Below the pieces are notes generated by a model. That model ran no database searches, was not told where the DNA came from, and saw only the letters and a list, made by a program, of their open reading frames with translations. DNA of 12,114 nt from Armatimonadota bacterium (GTDB lineage: Bacteria > Armatimonadota > UBA10988 > DTZQ01), in assembly GCA_012961305.1 (NCBI GenBank), contig DTZQ01000418.1, forward strand, positions 1-12,114, given 5' to 3'. Positions 4,692-12,114 of this stretch are shown here, in pieces. The position numbers and the translations under genes were made by a program. The stretch's first letter is position 1; every line of letters starts with the position of its first letter.

Positions 4692-7600
4692 ATGAGGTTT
4701 TCCGTTCTGTGGGGTGTGCTTATAGGCCTGGCTGCAGCCCACATCGGATGGGCAGCGGGGGGGGAAACGGCTCGCCTGGAATCTGCTCCTACTTATACTT
4801 TCGTAGAAGGAGAGGCGGAGGAGAGTTTCAACTTCGCCCTGACGGTGCACCCGCCCTCACCCTGGCCGCAGGAGGGATGGGCGCAAGTAATTTTCAACCA
4901 GCAGGACGCCCGGAATGGGTATTACATTCTCCTACGGGCAGAGCAGTTGGGGCTGGTCAAAGTGCAGCAGGGACGGCCTTTGCTGTTAGCCTGGGCAGAG
5001 GGCTTCCGACCGGCCGATGAATCGGAATTGACCCTTTGCCTACAGCGGCGGGTGCGGAAAATAGGGGTGCTGGTCAACAACCGGCTGCGCCTGCTGGCCT
5101 ACGATGGGGACTTCACCGGAGGGCGGTTGGGCTACGGAACCAACCTGCCAAACCTCACCTTCGCCGACCCGCTCGTCCAGCCCACTTCCCCGTTGTATTT
5201 TGCCGACGATTTCATGCGCGTAGCCGGCGGGCAGGGCGAATGGGAACCCCTCTGCGGAGAGTGGGACTACAGCGGCCCCGATTTGGCCCGTCCCCTCGTC
5301 CATCCCGACTCCACCCGCAGTGCCAATCCCTTCGTTTATCAGGGAGTTCCCCAGGGACAGGCCCTGGCCACCGTAGGCTACTGGTTCTGGGATGACTACC
5401 GCTTCGCGGCTGCGGTCAAGCCTCTGGGCCCGGGAGCCGTCGGTCTGGCGGTCTACGTGCAGGACGAACGGAACTACCTCCTCTTCCGGTGGGCCTCCTC
5501 CGGCTCCGGCGAGGAACGCGAATGGGTGGCCGTAGTGGATGGCCAGCGTCGTATCTTAACCGCAGCCTCCGGCGGCTACGTGCCTCAGCAGTGGTATCGG
5601 CTGGAAATACGCCTGATGGGGGAGATGGCGGAGGCTTTAATTGACGGGGAGCAGGTGCTGGCCACTCCGCTGCTCGACGAATGGGGCCAGGGAGCGGTGG
5701 GCCTATACCTGGAGGGAACGGCTCCTGCCCTTTTCGACGACGTGGTGGTGGAATCCGAGCGCAACCTGGTGGACGATTTTTCCCATCCCATTGTGGGTCG
5801 GTGGCAGCCGACGGGAGGACGCTGGGCCTTTAACCCTTTGGGGGGACGGGACACACCTGGCTCCTGGGTCAAGGTGGACGCCAGCGGGGGGAATGTGGTG
5901 CCCAAAGCCCTCACCGGCGAGCCCAACGGGAAGAACTACCGCTTCCAGGCCGACGTGAAGTGCGACACCGGCGAGGGCATCGGCCTCTGTTTCTACTATC
6001 TGAACGAAGCCAATTACTACGTCTTCCGCTGGGGGGGCAACAGTCCGAACTTGCCCTACCGTCAGCAGTGCCAACTTCTGAGCGTGGTCAACGGCCGGCC
6101 TTGGATTTTGCGGTGCCGACCGGGCGGCTATCAGCAGGGGAAATGGTACACCTTAGCGGTGGAGGTGAAGGACGGCTATTTCCGTACCTTCATTGACGGC
6201 CAAGTGGTTTTTGAGGGCTTTGACGTCAGCATTCCCCGTGGTCGGGCGGGGTTCTACGCCGACCGCGCCCAGGGAGCCGAATTTGACAATGCTCGGCTGG
6301 AGTTCCTTCCCCCGGAGCCCCGAACGGAGTTAAACGAAACCTTCGCCCGGGAGCAAACGATGGAAAGTTGGGCCAGTGCTCGTGGGGAGTGGCTTCGGCC
6401 ATCCCAGCCGGGCGGAGTGTACTGGCATCGGGGGGTGTTCTTCCGGGAGGCAACGGTTCACCTGCGGCTGACGGACCTGGGCAAGCGCAATCGGCAGATA
6501 AGTTTGCTCTTCGGCGAGGGGGTGAACCCTCAGCAGGGCTATGCCCTGGCCCTCCAGACGCTGGGCGGTTCCCATTCCATCATCGGGGCCATTTATCGGG
6601 CGGGACGTCAGGTGGCGCGGGCAGCCTATCAGGCCGAGCCGGATGAGCAGCCGGAGGTGCGCTTTGTGCGTCGGGGAAGGTACGTATTGGGCTACGTCAA
6701 CGATTTCTGTTTCATCGGCTATCGCGACCGGCGTCCCCTGCCTGCCCACCGCATAGGAATTAAGGCCCGGCGGGGCTCACTGGACCTCGAGGAAGTGTGG
6801 GTGACCTCGCCGTACCTCTACGACACCACCTTCAGCGAGGCCCCGACCGATTGGTGGGTGGCCCGCGGGGTGTGGGAGACGACCAGCCGGTGGAAATGCG
6901 CCCCGGAATGGGCTTGGTTCGGCGGTTCCCGGCACTTCAATCCGGTGATTTGGAGCAAACAGGATTACTCCGGCAATCTGGTGGTGGAGTTCTACGCGGC
7001 CATTCAGATGGACCTCCCCGGCCCGCCCCACTACAGCCATCCCAGCGACCTCAATGCGACCATATGTGGCAACGGGCGGGATGTAAGCAGTGGCTACAGT
7101 TTCATTTTCGCCGGCTGGAACAACACTGCCAGCCGGATTTTCAAAAACGGCCACCTGCTGGCCGAGTCCACAGCCCCCTCGGCCCGTTTCTATCACCCCA
7201 AAGCGGGGGGCGACCTGCGGCGGTTCCACCGCCATTGGTTCCGAATACGCCTGGAGAAGTTGGGAACCCGCCTGAACTTCCTGGTGGACGACCAATTAGT
7301 GCTTACCTGTGAAGACCCCCACCCCCTGCCGGGAGGGAAAATTGCCCTCTGGACGCTGAACAACGGCATGTTGGTGGCTCGCGTGCGGGTGTGGTATGAA
7401 AATAGAGGCCAGCGAACAGCCTTCCCCAACCCAGCCCAACGCTTGGCCCAGGCCGACCCCGGCGAGCCGGGCCAGCCGGAAACGCCCCTAAGTAACGATT
7501 TCGAAGTCGGCCTGGGCCAGTGGAGTGCCGTTCATCCCGACCAACCGGTGCGGCTGAGCCTGAGCGAGGCCCTGCCCGCCCAGGGCAAGCGGTGCTTGGA

Positions 7601-8021
7601 AATCATCAACGAAACTTCGGGAGGTGAGTTTGCCGTGCGCGCCGTGGCCGAGCCCTTCGATGCCCTGCAAAACCCCATCCTCTCCTTCGCCTACAAAGCC
7701 AGCCCCCTGTTGAAGGTCAACCTGCACCTCAAAGTCAAAGGCCTCTGGCACACCATTCTGTTCGCCGGGCCGGAGGAACTCCCGGCCGATTTTCGCCTGC
7801 TGGGGGCCATTCCGGGGGTAACCCTCGACCAAAGTTGGCATCGGGCGGAGTTTAACCTCGGTGCGGCCCTGCGGAAGTTGTACCCCAATGAACCACAAAT
7901 CGTGGTGGAGGAGGTCCGCTTGGCCAACTTCTGTCCCAACCCCTACTTGTATGCTGCTTTCGGCGGCAATGTCTGGGGCACGACTTACTACCTGGATGAC
8001 TTTCGGATTGGGCCCAAGTGA
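4692..8021 (+). CDS. large secreted protein of tandem LamG/DUF1080-like beta-sandwiches
   Basis: The ATG at 4692 has CGGAG six bases upstream, whereas the ATG at 4686 directly abuts that sequence, so 4692 is preferred and gives 1109 residues. A signal peptide (1-22, ending IGWAAG) marks export. The body repeats one plan about five times: DDF...W...GEW near the start, then YRF/HVxL strands, a variant of RNYLLFRW or ANYYVFRW, GQWY-type with AEVxxDGQ, and a closing phrase such as ALFDDVVVESE or AEFDNARLEF. Approximate modules are 35-165, 166-357, 358-540, 546-706 and 709-903. This is the concanavalin-like jelly roll seen in laminin-G and DUF1080 (3-keto-disaccharide hydrolase-like) domains. Residues 935-1109 form a different sandwich ending YYLDDFRIG, like CBM4/9-type carbohydrate-binding modules. 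No catalytic domain is recognised. It probably binds glycans at the cell surface or outside. Laminin-like adhesion is an alternative role. Confidence 0.87.
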   Translation: MRFSVLWGVLIGLAAAHIGWAAGGETARLESAPTYTFVEGEAEESFNFALTVHPPSPWPQEGWAQVIFNQQDARNGYYILLRAEQLGLVKVQQGRPLLLAWAEGFRPADESELTLCLQRRVRKIGVLVNNRLRLLAYDGDFTGGRLGYGTNLPNLTFADPLVQPTSPLYFADDFMRVAGGQGEWEPLCGEWDYSGPDLARPLVHPDSTRSANPFVYQGVPQGQALATVGYWFWDDYRFAAAVKPLGPGAVGLAVYVQDERNYLLFRWASSGSGEEREWVAVVDGQRRILTAASGGYVPQQWYRLEIRLMGEMAEALIDGEQVLATPLLDEWGQGAVGLYLEGTAPALFDDVVVESERNLVDDFSHPIVGRWQPTGGRWAFNPLGGRDTPGSWVKVDASGGNVVPKALTGEPNGKNYRFQADVKCDTGEGIGLCFYYLNEANYYVFRWGGNSPNLPYRQQCQLLSVVNGRPWILRCRPGGYQQGKWYTLAVEVKDGYFRTFIDGQVVFEGFDVSIPRGRAGFYADRAQGAEFDNARLEFLPPEPRTELNETFAREQTMESWASARGEWLRPSQPGGVYWHRGVFFREATVHLRLTDLGKRNRQISLLFGEGVNPQQGYALALQTLGGSHSIIGAIYRAGRQVARAAYQAEPDEQPEVRFVRRGRYVLGYVNDFCFIGYRDRRPLPAHRIGIKARRGSLDLEEVWVTSPYLYDTTFSEAPTDWWVARGVWETTSRWKCAPEWAWFGGSRHFNPVIWSKQDYSGNLVVEFYAAIQMDLPGPPHYSHPSDLNATICGNGRDVSSGYSFIFAGWNNTASRIFKNGHLLAESTAPSARFYHPKAGGDLRRFHRHWFRIRLEKLGTRLNFLVDDQLVLTCEDPHPLPGGKIALWTLNNGMLVARVRVWYENRGQRTAFPNPAQRLAQADPGEPGQPETPLSNDFEVGLGQWSAVHPDQPVRLSLSEALPAQGKRCLEIINETSGGEFAVRAVAEPFDALQNPILSFAYKASPLLKVNLHLKVKGLWHTILFAGPEELPADFRLLGAIPGVTLDQSWHRAEFNLGAALRKLYPNEPQIVVEEVRLANFCPNPYLYAAFGGNVWGTTYYLDDFRIGPK

Positions 8022-8184
8022 GTTTTGACCCTCAAAATAGGTAATGGCCCGAAGGTCAGGGGGCTAAATTGCCCCCTCAGGAGGCCCCCACCCCAACACG
8101 CCGAGTTGCTGGCGTGCCTTGCTCTGCCTGAGCGGTAACGCTTAGGCCTTTCAACTTCAGTCCCTTCGGTAGGAAGTAAGAGAT
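8022..8184 (+). other. hairpin-rich intergenic region
   Basis: This 163-bp gap holds three successive hairpins. AGGGGGC-TAAATT-GCCCCCT (8058-8077) is perfect at 7 bp. CACGCC-(8 nt)-GGCGTG (8097-8116) is perfect at 6 bp. GCCTGAGCG-GTAA-CGCTTAGGC (8126-8147) is a 9-bp stem with one G-T wobble and a GNRA-type GTAA loop. The first is suitably placed to end the upstream transcript but lacks a T tract. No convincing promoter for the next gene is seen, so the downstream gene may depend on read-through or on a promoter type I cannot recognise. Confidence 0.55.
8058..8077 (+). terminator. GC-rich hairpin after the beta-sandwich gene
   Basis: A perfect 7-bp stem AGGGGGC/GCCCCCT with a six-base loop begins 37 bases after the stop codon at 8021. 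Downstream bases are C/A/G-rich with no T run, so it would be a terminator without a U tract or an mRNA-stabilising stem. Confidence 0.4.
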
Positions 8185-11100
8185 ATGAGGACAGCCTTGA
8201 TGTTGGTGGCAAGTGGCTTCCTTCGGGTGAGCGCGCTGGGGCAACCGCTCGCCTTGGAGACCGGCGATGGGCTGCGTCTGGAACTATCGCCCCCGGGACG
8301 TATTGTCGCTTGCCAACTGGGTGACCAAGCACTCCCCCTGTCCCGGCCCGGCGGCTTCTTCATCGCGGACTACAAGAGGAACAAAGAGGCCTTCGTGCCA
8401 GTAGAGGGGGAGGTGGAGCGGAGGGACAGGAAGGTTGAGTTTCGAGGGAATGCCGCCGCGCTCGCGCTGGAACTACGGGCCACGCTGGCGGCGGAGAACG
8501 AGTGCCTTAGGGTGGATGGCGAACTGAGGGACACCTCGGGGCAGGATAGAGCCGTCTGCCTCTCGTTTCAACTGCCCTTCGATGCCTCAGGCTGGACTTG
8601 GTATGATGACCTGGAGGAACATCGAACGGTCAACGCGCCTGTGACTTACCGCCACACCTACCAATGCGAATCGGGGGATGGCGCGTGTTCCATCTACCCT
8701 TGGTCTTCCCTGACGGGCGAGGGGGACGGGCTCAGCATTGCGCTGCCTCTGGCGCAGGGGCCCAGAGTCTTCGTCATCGGCTACGATAACCGGGCGAAGA
8801 ACTATTTCGTAGCCTTTTTCTTCGGCCTCTCGCGCGCAACGGCTGAGTTCCCCAGCCGCGCGAAGTTCTCGTTCCTGCTCTATCGCCACGACCCGCAGTG
8901 GGGTATGCGTTCGGCGGCTGAGCGCTACTATCGGCTGTTTCCGGGGAGTTTCAAGAAGCGGCCCACCTATGAGGGCTATCTGAATTACGCTAACCTCGAA
9001 CGCTCCGACCCGACCACCCATCGTTTGATGGTGCGGGCCGCTGGCCTCGACGACGCCAGCGATTTCGGCGAGGGTTACCGCTTCCTGTGGCACATGCACG
9101 GCTGCTATACCTTCCGCATGTACCACACGGAGGAGCGGAGACGTCCAACTGATGAGGTAGTGATAGGCTTCCTGCGCCGATTGGTGGAGGAGGAGAAGGC
9201 CAAGCCGCGCTACTACTGCCCGACCAGCGAATTGTTGAAGAAACTGGTGTATGACGCTCAGGGCCGCATCCGCTACATCGGGGATACTCGCTACTGGCTG
9301 GCACATCAGGGCTATAACCGTACGGACAAGCCGGGTTGGGGGCTCAACTTCCGGGTGAACGAGGACCCGAGGGTGTCCGACTTTCTGGCCCGCAAGACGA
9401 GGGAGGTACTGGAGCGGTACGCGCGCGAGCCTGGCCGACGACCCTTTGAAGCATGCCTCACCGCCGATGCCATCGAGGGATATTTCGGCAACACGCGAGG
9501 TCTGAACTACCGCCGCGCGCACTTTCGCACCACTACGATTCCGCTGACTTTCGGCAAAGACAACCTCCAGGTGGCAATGCCTAACACTATCTGGGACTTC
9601 CACCATGCCGTCTGGGGGCCTCTGACGGAGCAGTACAAGGTCCTCACCTACGGCAACGCCAATGGCTACGAGCAAGCCTTCACCCTGCCTTTCTGCGACA
9701 TCCCCATGGTCGAATGGGACTGGGACCGAGCCCACCCCGGACGCCTCGAGCGGTATCTGCGGAGCCTGGCCCATCACAAGATTTGGCGCTTCTGGCGCGT
9801 CTGTGGCAAGGGGGAGAAGGACCGCGAGAGCGTGCTGGTTCATTTCGCTCGTGGCTTGGCCTACGCCATCTTTCCCTCGGTCTATGGCGTGCAGGTCGTG
9901 GGGGGCTCGGTCGAACCCTATCGCTCGCTCTACCGCCAATATGTGCCAGCCATTGAGGCGCTGTCAGCGGCGGGGTGGGAACCAGTGCCCTACGCCCGGA
10001 TTGGAGGTGGCGATGTGGTCGTCGAGCGGTTCGGGGAGTATGCAGGTGACGACCTACATTTCACCCTGCGCAACTATGCGATGGAGGCGAGGGAGGTGAC
10101 CGTTGCCCTCGACCTCGCGGGACTGGGCGTGCCGCCGGCGGAGGCGGAGCGGCTCATCGCTTGTGACCTCTTGCCCGGTTTGGCCGTCCCTGAGCCCGTA
10201 TTGCCGCAGGCATGGAAGGTACAAGTGCCCGCGAACGGTTCCCGAGCCTTCTGGCTGGGAACGCCGGAGAAACTGGCGCGACACGCCCTCCGACAATGCG
10301 AACGGAGCCTGGCACGGATAGAACGCCTCTTCAGGACAGACCTGAGCGAGGCCAACCGGGAGAGGTTGGCGGAGGCTCAGCGGCAGGTGGCAGAGGGCCT
10401 GGGCGGTGACCGGAGGGCGGTTCTGGCCGCAGCGGAGGCGTTGCAAAGGCTGGCCGACGAACTCGCACCGGCTATTGCTACCAAGGCAAAGGTGGAGCGG
10501 GCCAAGGTCTTCTTCCGCCTCAAGGCCGAACTGTCCGCCGTGCCCATCGGACTGTTGGGAATTAAGGTCGCCGTGCCCAGAGTCGTCCAGGGCCTCCGCG
10601 GGGAGGTGAGGTGGGTTGATATAACCATCGTCAAGGAGGGGGCGGGGAGCCTGTCTGATTTGCACTTTGCCGTGTCCTCGCCTTGGCCCGCGCTCGCGGC
10701 AGCCAGCCGCTGTCCCGGTGCCCCTGCTCAGATTGAAGCGGGCGCACCAGCCACCGTTCGCGTTGGTCTCTTCAGCCCGGCCGAACCTGAGCGGCAACTG
10801 TTGCCCTTCCTGGTCGAGATTAAAGGCCGGGCCGACGGTTCGCCTTTCACCCTCGACCTCCCCCTTGACTTGGTGCTTAAGCCGCCGCTGCGCGTCGAGA
10901 TGGCGTCAGCACGGGTGTTTCGCGGAGGGAACAACCAGGTCCGCTTGACCATCACCAATGCCCTCAACGAGACGGCCCGGGGGACACTTCAGTTGGGGCC
11001 TCACCCAGGAATCAAGGTAGAGCCTGAGGGGCTCGTGTTCGAGGTGCCCCCCTCGGGTCAGCGAGTGCTGGAGGCAACCTTGCAGGTGGCAGAGGAGACA

Positions 11101-11766
11101 CAACTGGGCTATCTGACCCTACCCTTTAGCGTCCGGAGCGACAATCCGAAGGTCAGGCGGAGCGGCAAGGTGTCCGTGCTGGTGACCACGCCCGTACCGC
11201 GGGTCTCGATTCAGCGTCTGAGGAGCAGGCCGACCATAGATGGTGACCTCTCCGAAGCCGTCTGGCAGGGGCCGCCGACCATTCCCCAACTGGGCCTTCT
11301 GACCAGTGGTGCCCCAGCCTCCGAGGGGACGGCTGTCTGGGTGGCCTACGATGAGCGAGGTCTATATGTGGCTTTCCGCTGCGCGGAGTCGAACATGCCC
11401 GCTCTGAAGGCGGAGATGACCGAGCGCGGCTCGCCGCTGTATCGAGAGGACGACGTGGAGTTCTTCCTTCTGCCGCCGGGGGCGACGTCGGCCTTCCAAT
11501 TCGCCATCAACCCCCTGGGGACGCAAAGCGACAATTTCGGCAACACAGCGCCTTGGAAGGCTGCGGCCAGAAGGGGCGAGCGGGCGTGGACGGTAGAGGT
11601 TTTCGTGCCCTATTCATGCCTGAAACTACAGCGCCGACCCGCACGGGGAGCGGTGTGGGCGGCACAGTTCGGACGGCAGCAGAAGGCCAAAGGGGAGATA
11701 AGTGCTTGGACGCCGGCCCACGCTTTCAACGTGCCGGAGCGATTTGGGGAGATTGTGTTCGACTAA
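8185..11766 (+). CDS. large secreted glycoside-hydrolase-like protein with CBM9-like tail
   Basis: The ATG at 8185 follows AGGAAG by eight bases and opens a 1193-residue protein. Residues 1-20 form a short signal peptide (ALG-Q type end). Residues 21-235 look like an N-terminal beta-sandwich. Residues 236-600 look like a TIM-barrel-type catalytic region: AAERYYRLFP (244-253) near its start, an acid-rich strand end TADAIEGYFGN (426-436), and MVEWDWD (508-514). Many glycoside hydrolases place catalytic acids at such strand ends, so D428, E431, E510 and D512 are candidates only. A small beta domain follows (610-690), then a charged helical stretch (694-765), and an NEW3-like Ig fold (about 800-1000, with LTITNALNETARGTL). 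The C-terminal domain (1006-1193) starts RSRPTIDGDLSEAVW and is CBM9-like. I cannot assign a known glycosidase family or substrate. The upstream gene also encodes a secreted glycan-binding-type protein, which supports a polysaccharide role. Confidence 0.82.
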   Translation: MRTALMLVASGFLRVSALGQPLALETGDGLRLELSPPGRIVACQLGDQALPLSRPGGFFIADYKRNKEAFVPVEGEVERRDRKVEFRGNAAALALELRATLAAENECLRVDGELRDTSGQDRAVCLSFQLPFDASGWTWYDDLEEHRTVNAPVTYRHTYQCESGDGACSIYPWSSLTGEGDGLSIALPLAQGPRVFVIGYDNRAKNYFVAFFFGLSRATAEFPSRAKFSFLLYRHDPQWGMRSAAERYYRLFPGSFKKRPTYEGYLNYANLERSDPTTHRLMVRAAGLDDASDFGEGYRFLWHMHGCYTFRMYHTEERRRPTDEVVIGFLRRLVEEEKAKPRYYCPTSELLKKLVYDAQGRIRYIGDTRYWLAHQGYNRTDKPGWGLNFRVNEDPRVSDFLARKTREVLERYAREPGRRPFEACLTADAIEGYFGNTRGLNYRRAHFRTTTIPLTFGKDNLQVAMPNTIWDFHHAVWGPLTEQYKVLTYGNANGYEQAFTLPFCDIPMVEWDWDRAHPGRLERYLRSLAHHKIWRFWRVCGKGEKDRESVLVHFARGLAYAIFPSVYGVQVVGGSVEPYRSLYRQYVPAIEALSAAGWEPVPYARIGGGDVVVERFGEYAGDDLHFTLRNYAMEAREVTVALDLAGLGVPPAEAERLIACDLLPGLAVPEPVLPQAWKVQVPANGSRAFWLGTPEKLARHALRQCERSLARIERLFRTDLSEANRERLAEAQRQVAEGLGGDRRAVLAAAEALQRLADELAPAIATKAKVERAKVFFRLKAELSAVPIGLLGIKVAVPRVVQGLRGEVRWVDITIVKEGAGSLSDLHFAVSSPWPALAAASRCPGAPAQIEAGAPATVRVGLFSPAEPERQLLPFLVEIKGRADGSPFTLDLPLDLVLKPPLRVEMASARVFRGGNNQVRLTITNALNETARGTLQLGPHPGIKVEPEGLVFEVPPSGQRVLEATLQVAEETQLGYLTLPFSVRSDNPKVRRSGKVSVLVTTPVPRVSIQRLRSRPTIDGDLSEAVWQGPPTIPQLGLLTSGAPASEGTAVWVAYDERGLYVAFRCAESNMPALKAEMTERGSPLYREDDVEFFLLPPGATSAFQFAINPLGTQSDNFGNTAPWKAAARRGERAWTVEVFVPYSCLKLQRRPARGAVWAAQFGRQQKAKGEISAWTPAHAFNVPERFGEIVFD

Positions 11767-11843
11767 GTTCCCGGCCCCGCATGCAAATTCTGGGCTGCGG
11801 CTATGTGGCGAACCTTGAAAGCCCCGGTCGTTGGAAAAAGGTA
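11767..11843. other. short spacer after the hydrolase gene, no terminator seen
   Basis: I see no clear hairpin with a T tract between the stop codon at 11766 and the next promoter. A 28-codon open frame (ATG 11780 to TGA 11866) has no ribosome binding site and overlaps the promoter, so it is not called. Confidence 0.4.
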
Positions 11844-11873
11844 TTGACAGGCACACTGGTTGTGTGATAGAAT
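11844..11873 (+). promoter_or_regulatory. sigma70-type promoter for the gene at the window end
   Basis: TTGACA (11844-11849) and TAGAAT (11868-11873) are separated by 18 bp, with TGA just before the -10 giving an extended -10 (TGn). Transcription should start near 11880. No other gene lies between it and the start codon at 12098. Confidence 0.75.
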
Positions 11874-11879
11874 ATGCCA

Positions 11880-12097
11880 TGCAGGGAACACCCCTCGGGG
11901 CAGGTGCAGAGAGGGCTGGGAAGGTGCGGGAGTAGATTCGGATGGGCAGTTTGCCGTTGAGTAAGGCGTTTGCGGCTACGGGCCTTCGGCCCTTCGTCCA
12001 AATACTGCCTTCGGCAGCACTTCGCAACCCGCCGCCCGTTAGCCGAAACGGGCCTGGATTGATGTGGATAATCACCAGATAAGGGGGAGGGTGAGCA
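11880..12097 (+). promoter_or_regulatory. long structured 5' leader
   Basis: About 218 nt separate the inferred start point from the ATG at 12098. The leader contains GGCA-GTT-TGCC (11945-11955), the large imperfect stem described at 11968-12049, and several TTC-loop hairpins. It ends in a strong ribosome binding site, GGGGGAGG (12083-12090). The length and density of structure suggest a regulatory leader or an inserted folded element. I recognise no known riboswitch class. Confidence 0.45.
11968..12053 (+). repeat. switch-like or attC-like imperfect inverted repeat element
   Basis: The arm GTTTGCGGCTACGGGC (11968-11983) pairs with GCCCGTTAGCCGAAAC (12034-12049) as 4+6+5 base pairs interrupted only by one bulged G and one bulged T. 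The enclosed 50 nt contain CTGCC-TTC-GGCAG (12005-12017). The same arms can instead form local hairpins: GGGCC-TTC-GGCCC (11980-11992) and GCCCGTT-AGCCGA-AACGGGC (12034-12053). CTTCG appears four times (11984, 11992, 12009, 12020). A folded, imperfectly palindromic element of this length with GTTAGCC/GGCTA-C ends resembles an integron attC site but departs from its GTTRRRY core. An RNA switch is the other reading. Confidence 0.5.
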
Positions 12098-12114
12098 ATG
12101 AGTGCTTTACAAGA
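12098..12114 (+). CDS. 5' end of a gene cut by the window edge
   Basis: ATG at 12098 follows GGGGGAGG (12083-12090) by seven bases. The readable codons give MSALQ before the sequence ends. The strong ribosome binding site and the promoter at 11844-11873 make this a real gene start. Nothing can be said of its product. A GTG at 12091 in another frame directly abuts the ribosome binding site and is less likely. Confidence 0.6.

Noticed and set aside
8587..9939. A 450-codon open frame antisense to the large hydrolase gene
   Set aside because: It has no recognisable domain, its composition is that of reverse-complement GC-rich codons, and the sense frame has clear domains, a signal peptide and a ribosome binding site.
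11780..11866. A 28-codon open frame after the hydrolase gene
   Set aside because: No ribosome binding site; it overlaps the promoter spacer and shows no sign of selection.
11880..11940. Cobalamin-type riboswitch, because of AGGGAA and GGGAAGG strings
   Set aside because: The diagnostic GCCACTG and GAAGACCTGCC-type core segments are absent and the order and spacing do not fit.
11626..12075. A 149-codon minus-strand frame over the end of the hydrolase gene and the leader
   Set aside because: It would cross a coding end, a promoter and a palindromic element. Its sequence reflects the folded repeat rather than a protein family.
1..12114. tRNA, rRNA, CRISPR arrays, insertion sequences and transposases
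   Set aside because: No T-arm/anticodon patterns, regularly spaced 25-40-bp repeats, or transposase-like proteins were seen on either strand.

Overview
The window reads as chromosomal DNA from a GC-rich bacterium, most likely with a diderm envelope. The signs are Shine-Dalgarno sequences before nearly every gene, two to three near-consensus sigma70-type promoters, Sec signal peptides, and a protein with secretin-type domains, which are normally found in outer membranes. The two giant secreted proteins, one built from laminin-G/DUF1080-like beta-sandwiches and one a glycoside-hydrolase-like protein with a CBM9-like tail, would suit a polysaccharide-degrading lineage such as Armatimonadota or Planctomycetota. 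That placement is a guess; nothing here fixes the phylum.

Layout. Positions 1-395 contain no convincing gene but are rich in short repeats, notably three GTCAAA copies exactly 10 bp apart inside a 9-bp inverted repeat. Next come a PHP-domain phosphoesterase (396-1190) and a SpoU/TrmH RNA 2'-O-methyltransferase (1230-1865) on the + strand, separated by 39 bp and probably cotranscribed. Two compact hairpins span the end of the first gene and the gap. The methyltransferase gene runs 104 bp into the 3' end of a convergent minus-strand operon. That operon holds a LysM-LysM-SH3-SH3-NlpC/P60 peptidoglycan hydrolase (3018-4478) followed by a small, diverged secretin-like protein (1762-2997). It starts from a perfect TTGACA-N17-TATAAT promoter at 4535-4563.

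A divergent promoter (4585-4614) fires the other way into a 1109-residue secreted protein made of about five tandem beta-sandwich modules plus a C-terminal carbohydrate-binding-like module (4692-8021). After a 163-bp hairpin-rich intergenic region comes a 1193-residue secreted protein (8185-11766). It has a catalytic-looking TIM-barrel region of no family I can name, a helical linker, an NEW3-like Ig fold and a CBM9-like domain. The window ends with a strong promoter (11844-11873), a structured leader of roughly 220 nt with two mutually exclusive folds, and the first five codons of a new gene at 12098.

Working together (inference): the minus operon looks like an envelope pair, a wall-binding endopeptidase made together with a secretin-like envelope protein. 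The right half looks like a secreted carbohydrate-binding and degrading module. The left + strand pair is housekeeping-like and has no evident functional tie to the rest. The items most worth attention are the helically phased repeat array, the overprinted convergent gene ends, the minimal secretin/NlpC pair, the mirrored -35 elements, the unassigned large hydrolase, and the switch-like or attC-like element before the last gene.
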